NCBI GenBank assembly: GCA_022865845.1
Contig: JALHUC010000138.1
Span: 1-7,020, forward strand
Direction: 5' to 3'
Length of the DNA stretch: 7,020 bases
From: a bacterium
GTDB taxonomy: Bacteria; BMS3Abin14
Part shown: positions 5,655 through 7,020 of the stretch, in pieces
Numbering within the stretch: the stretch's first letter is position 1
How the letters are laid out: the number at the start of each line of letters is the position of its first letter
Made by a program: the position numbers and the translations under genes
Notes under the pieces: model-generated
What the model was told of the DNA's origin: nothing
Seen by the model: the letters and a program-made list of their open reading frames with translations, nothing else
Database searches by the model: none

Positions 5655-7020
5655 TGAAACAGTACCTTATAGATTCCCATGCCCACCTGGAGATGCGCCA
5701 GTTCAAGTCCGATCTGGAACAGGTCCTTGAAAAGGCACATGCCGCCGGTGTTATTCACATTGTCACAGTAGGCTCGACGCTGCCCGAAAGCAGAAGGGCC
5801 CTTAAGATAGCGGAAAAGTTCAGGGAGGTTTCCGCTGTTGTGGGGATCCACCCCCACGACGCCCAGGATATGGACGAACTTGCCATGGAAGAACTGGGAA
5901 AACTTGCCCGACGCAAAAGGGTCGTAGGGGTTGGTGAGACTGGTTTGGACTTTTTTCGGGACCGCTCGCCGCGGGAGCTCCAGGAGGAATCGTTCCGTGG
6001 GCACCTCGCACTGGCAAAGGAGACCGGACAGCCTGTGGTTATACACGTCCGTGACGCCTATTCCAGGGCCCTGCAGATCCTGGAGGAGGAGGGTCTGCCG
6101 GAAAGAGGAGGTGTGGTTCACTGTTTTTCCGGGACCATCCAGGACGCTGAGGCGTTTTTGGCGATGGGCCTTTATCTGTCCTTTACCGGTACGATCACTT
6201 ACGAAGGACGAAAAAACAGAGAGTGGGCGGAAAGTGTCCTGTCACTGGTGCCGTTGGAGCGTATGATGGTGGAAACCGATAGCCCCTACCTTACTCCTCA
6301 CCCATTCCGGGGCCAACGCAATGAACCGGCCTACGTCCATCTTGTAGCTGAGTACATCGCCGGAGTCAAAGGACTCTCGATCAGCGATGTGGGCCGGGTG
6401 ACTACAAGGAACGCCGTGGAGCTTTTCCGCCTGCCTGTGGACCTCCCATCTTCCATACTGGCTTACACGATCAGGGATTCGGTCTACCTCAACGTAACCG
6501 GAAGCTGCACCAACTCCTGCACCTTCTGCCAGAGAAGTGTAAACCCCGTTGTCAAAGGATATAATCTGCGGCTCCAGCGTGACCCAACCCCTGATGAGAT
6601 GATCAAGGCTTTGGAGGAAGAAGAGTGGCAGAACCGATCTGAGGTCGTCTTCTGCGGTTACGGAGAACCCACTATCCGCCTCCCCGAAGTTCTTCAGGTG
6701 GCATCCAGGATCAAGGAACTCAAGCCTTCCATGGATATCCGGTTGAACACCAACGGCCTGGCAAACCTCTACCACAGAAAAAATATCGTCCCTGAACTCA
6801 CCTACGCCATCGATACCATCTCCATTAGCCTGAACGCCCAGGACGCCGACACTTTCGACAGACTGTGCCGCCCCAGCGTAGGGCCAGACCCCTACGGATC
6901 GCTGCTGGACTTCTCCCGGAAATGCGTCGCCGCAGGCCTGGATGTGGTGCTGACAGTGGTAGCACACCCCGAGGTGGACGTGGAAGCGTGCAGGAAGATC
7001 GCAGAAGGGATGGGGGCGAG
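5654..7020 (+). CDS. TatD-family hydrolase fused to a radical SAM domain (partial, open at 3' end)
   Basis: One uninterrupted frame of 455 codons runs from the ATG at 5654 to the window edge. Residues 1 to about 261 are a complete TatD-type metal-dependent hydrolase. The HAH motif is at 9-11, GETGLDFF at 94-101 (metal ligand E95), VIHVRDA with H131, HCFSG with H156 at 156-160, and ETDSPYLTP with D209. TatD enzymes are Mg-dependent nucleases, and some relatives deacylate D-aminoacyl-tRNA. From about residue 270 a radical SAM domain follows. Its [4Fe-4S] motif C-x3-C-x2-C is at C285, C289 and C292, CGYGEPT at 334-340 is the glycine-rich SAM-binding region, and RLNTNG lies further on. This matches the family annotated as TatD-associated radical SAM proteins, whose substrate is unknown. 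The start has only a weak AGGA at 5639-5642 and depends on TGATG coupling to the preceding gene. The missing C-terminus is probably short, judging from domain size. Confidence 0.9.
   Translation, partial: MKQYLIDSHAHLEMRQFKSDLEQVLEKAHAAGVIHIVTVGSTLPESRRALKIAEKFREVSAVVGIHPHDAQDMDELAMEELGKLARRKRVVGVGETGLDFFRDRSPRELQEESFRGHLALAKETGQPVVIHVRDAYSRALQILEEEGLPERGGVVHCFSGTIQDAEAFLAMGLYLSFTGTITYEGRKNREWAESVLSLVPLERMMVETDSPYLTPHPFRGQRNEPAYVHLVAEYIAGVKGLSISDVGRVTTRNAVELFRLPVDLPSSILAYTIRDSVYLNVTGSCTNSCTFCQRSVNPVVKGYNLRLQRDPTPDEMIKALEEEEWQNRSEVVFCGYGEPTIRLPEVLQVASRIKELKPSMDIRLNTNGLANLYHRKNIVPELTYAIDTISISLNAQDADTFDRLCRPSVGPDPYGSLLDFSRKCVAAGLDVVLTVVAHPEVDVEACRKIAEGMGA

Noticed and set aside
5447..6967. Long minus-strand open frames opposite the SUKH-like gene and the TatD-radical SAM gene
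   Set aside because: They show no recognisable domains and lie opposite a plus frame with complete TatD and radical SAM motifs; they are shadows of GC-rich codon usage.

Overview
The window is a stretch of bacterial core 'housekeeping' genes, all on the + strand. In order it holds the 3' end of a MogA/MoaB-type molybdopterin gene, tmk (dTMP kinase), holB (DNA polymerase III delta'), a PSP1/RicT-family gene, metG (methionyl-tRNA synthetase), a small SUKH-like gene of unknown role, and a long gene open at the right edge that fuses a TatD-type metallohydrolase to a radical SAM domain. The order tmk-holB-ricT-metG-tatD is the conserved arrangement known from Bacillus (with extra genes there) and from deltaproteobacteria-like lineages. 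The moderately GC-rich sequence, the fused TatD/radical SAM gene and the heptamer repeats suggest an anaerobic deltaproteobacterium-like or Firmicutes-related organism. That placement is an inference; nothing here fixes the phylum.

Layout. 2-148: end of the mogA-like gene. 149-254: non-coding, almost entirely one inverted-repeat element built from 7-bp units. 255-5153: tmk, holB, ricT and metG, packed with overlaps or zero gaps (11-nt overlap, TAG/ATG abutment, ATGA overlap), so almost certainly one translationally coupled transcript. 5154-5276: a second copy of the heptamer element, starting directly after the metG stop. 5277-7020: the SUKH-like gene and the TatD-radical SAM fusion, joined by a TGATG overlap.

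How the genes relate. tmk supplies dTTP precursor, holB is a clamp-loader subunit, ricT belongs to a family tied to an Fe-S-containing RNA-processing regulator complex in Bacillus, and metG charges initiator and elongator tRNA-Met. The set is a replication/translation growth operon rather than a pathway. The least understood parts are the TatD-radical SAM fusion, the small SUKH-like gene placed between metG and it, and the two heptamer elements (five units, spacer, five inverted units) that fill the only two intergenic gaps. The same two heptamers found at the inner end of these elements recur, in a perfect 7-bp register, inside the coding linker of metG. The RicT homologue also carries an unusual acidic N-terminal extension made of three near-identical 48-residue repeats.
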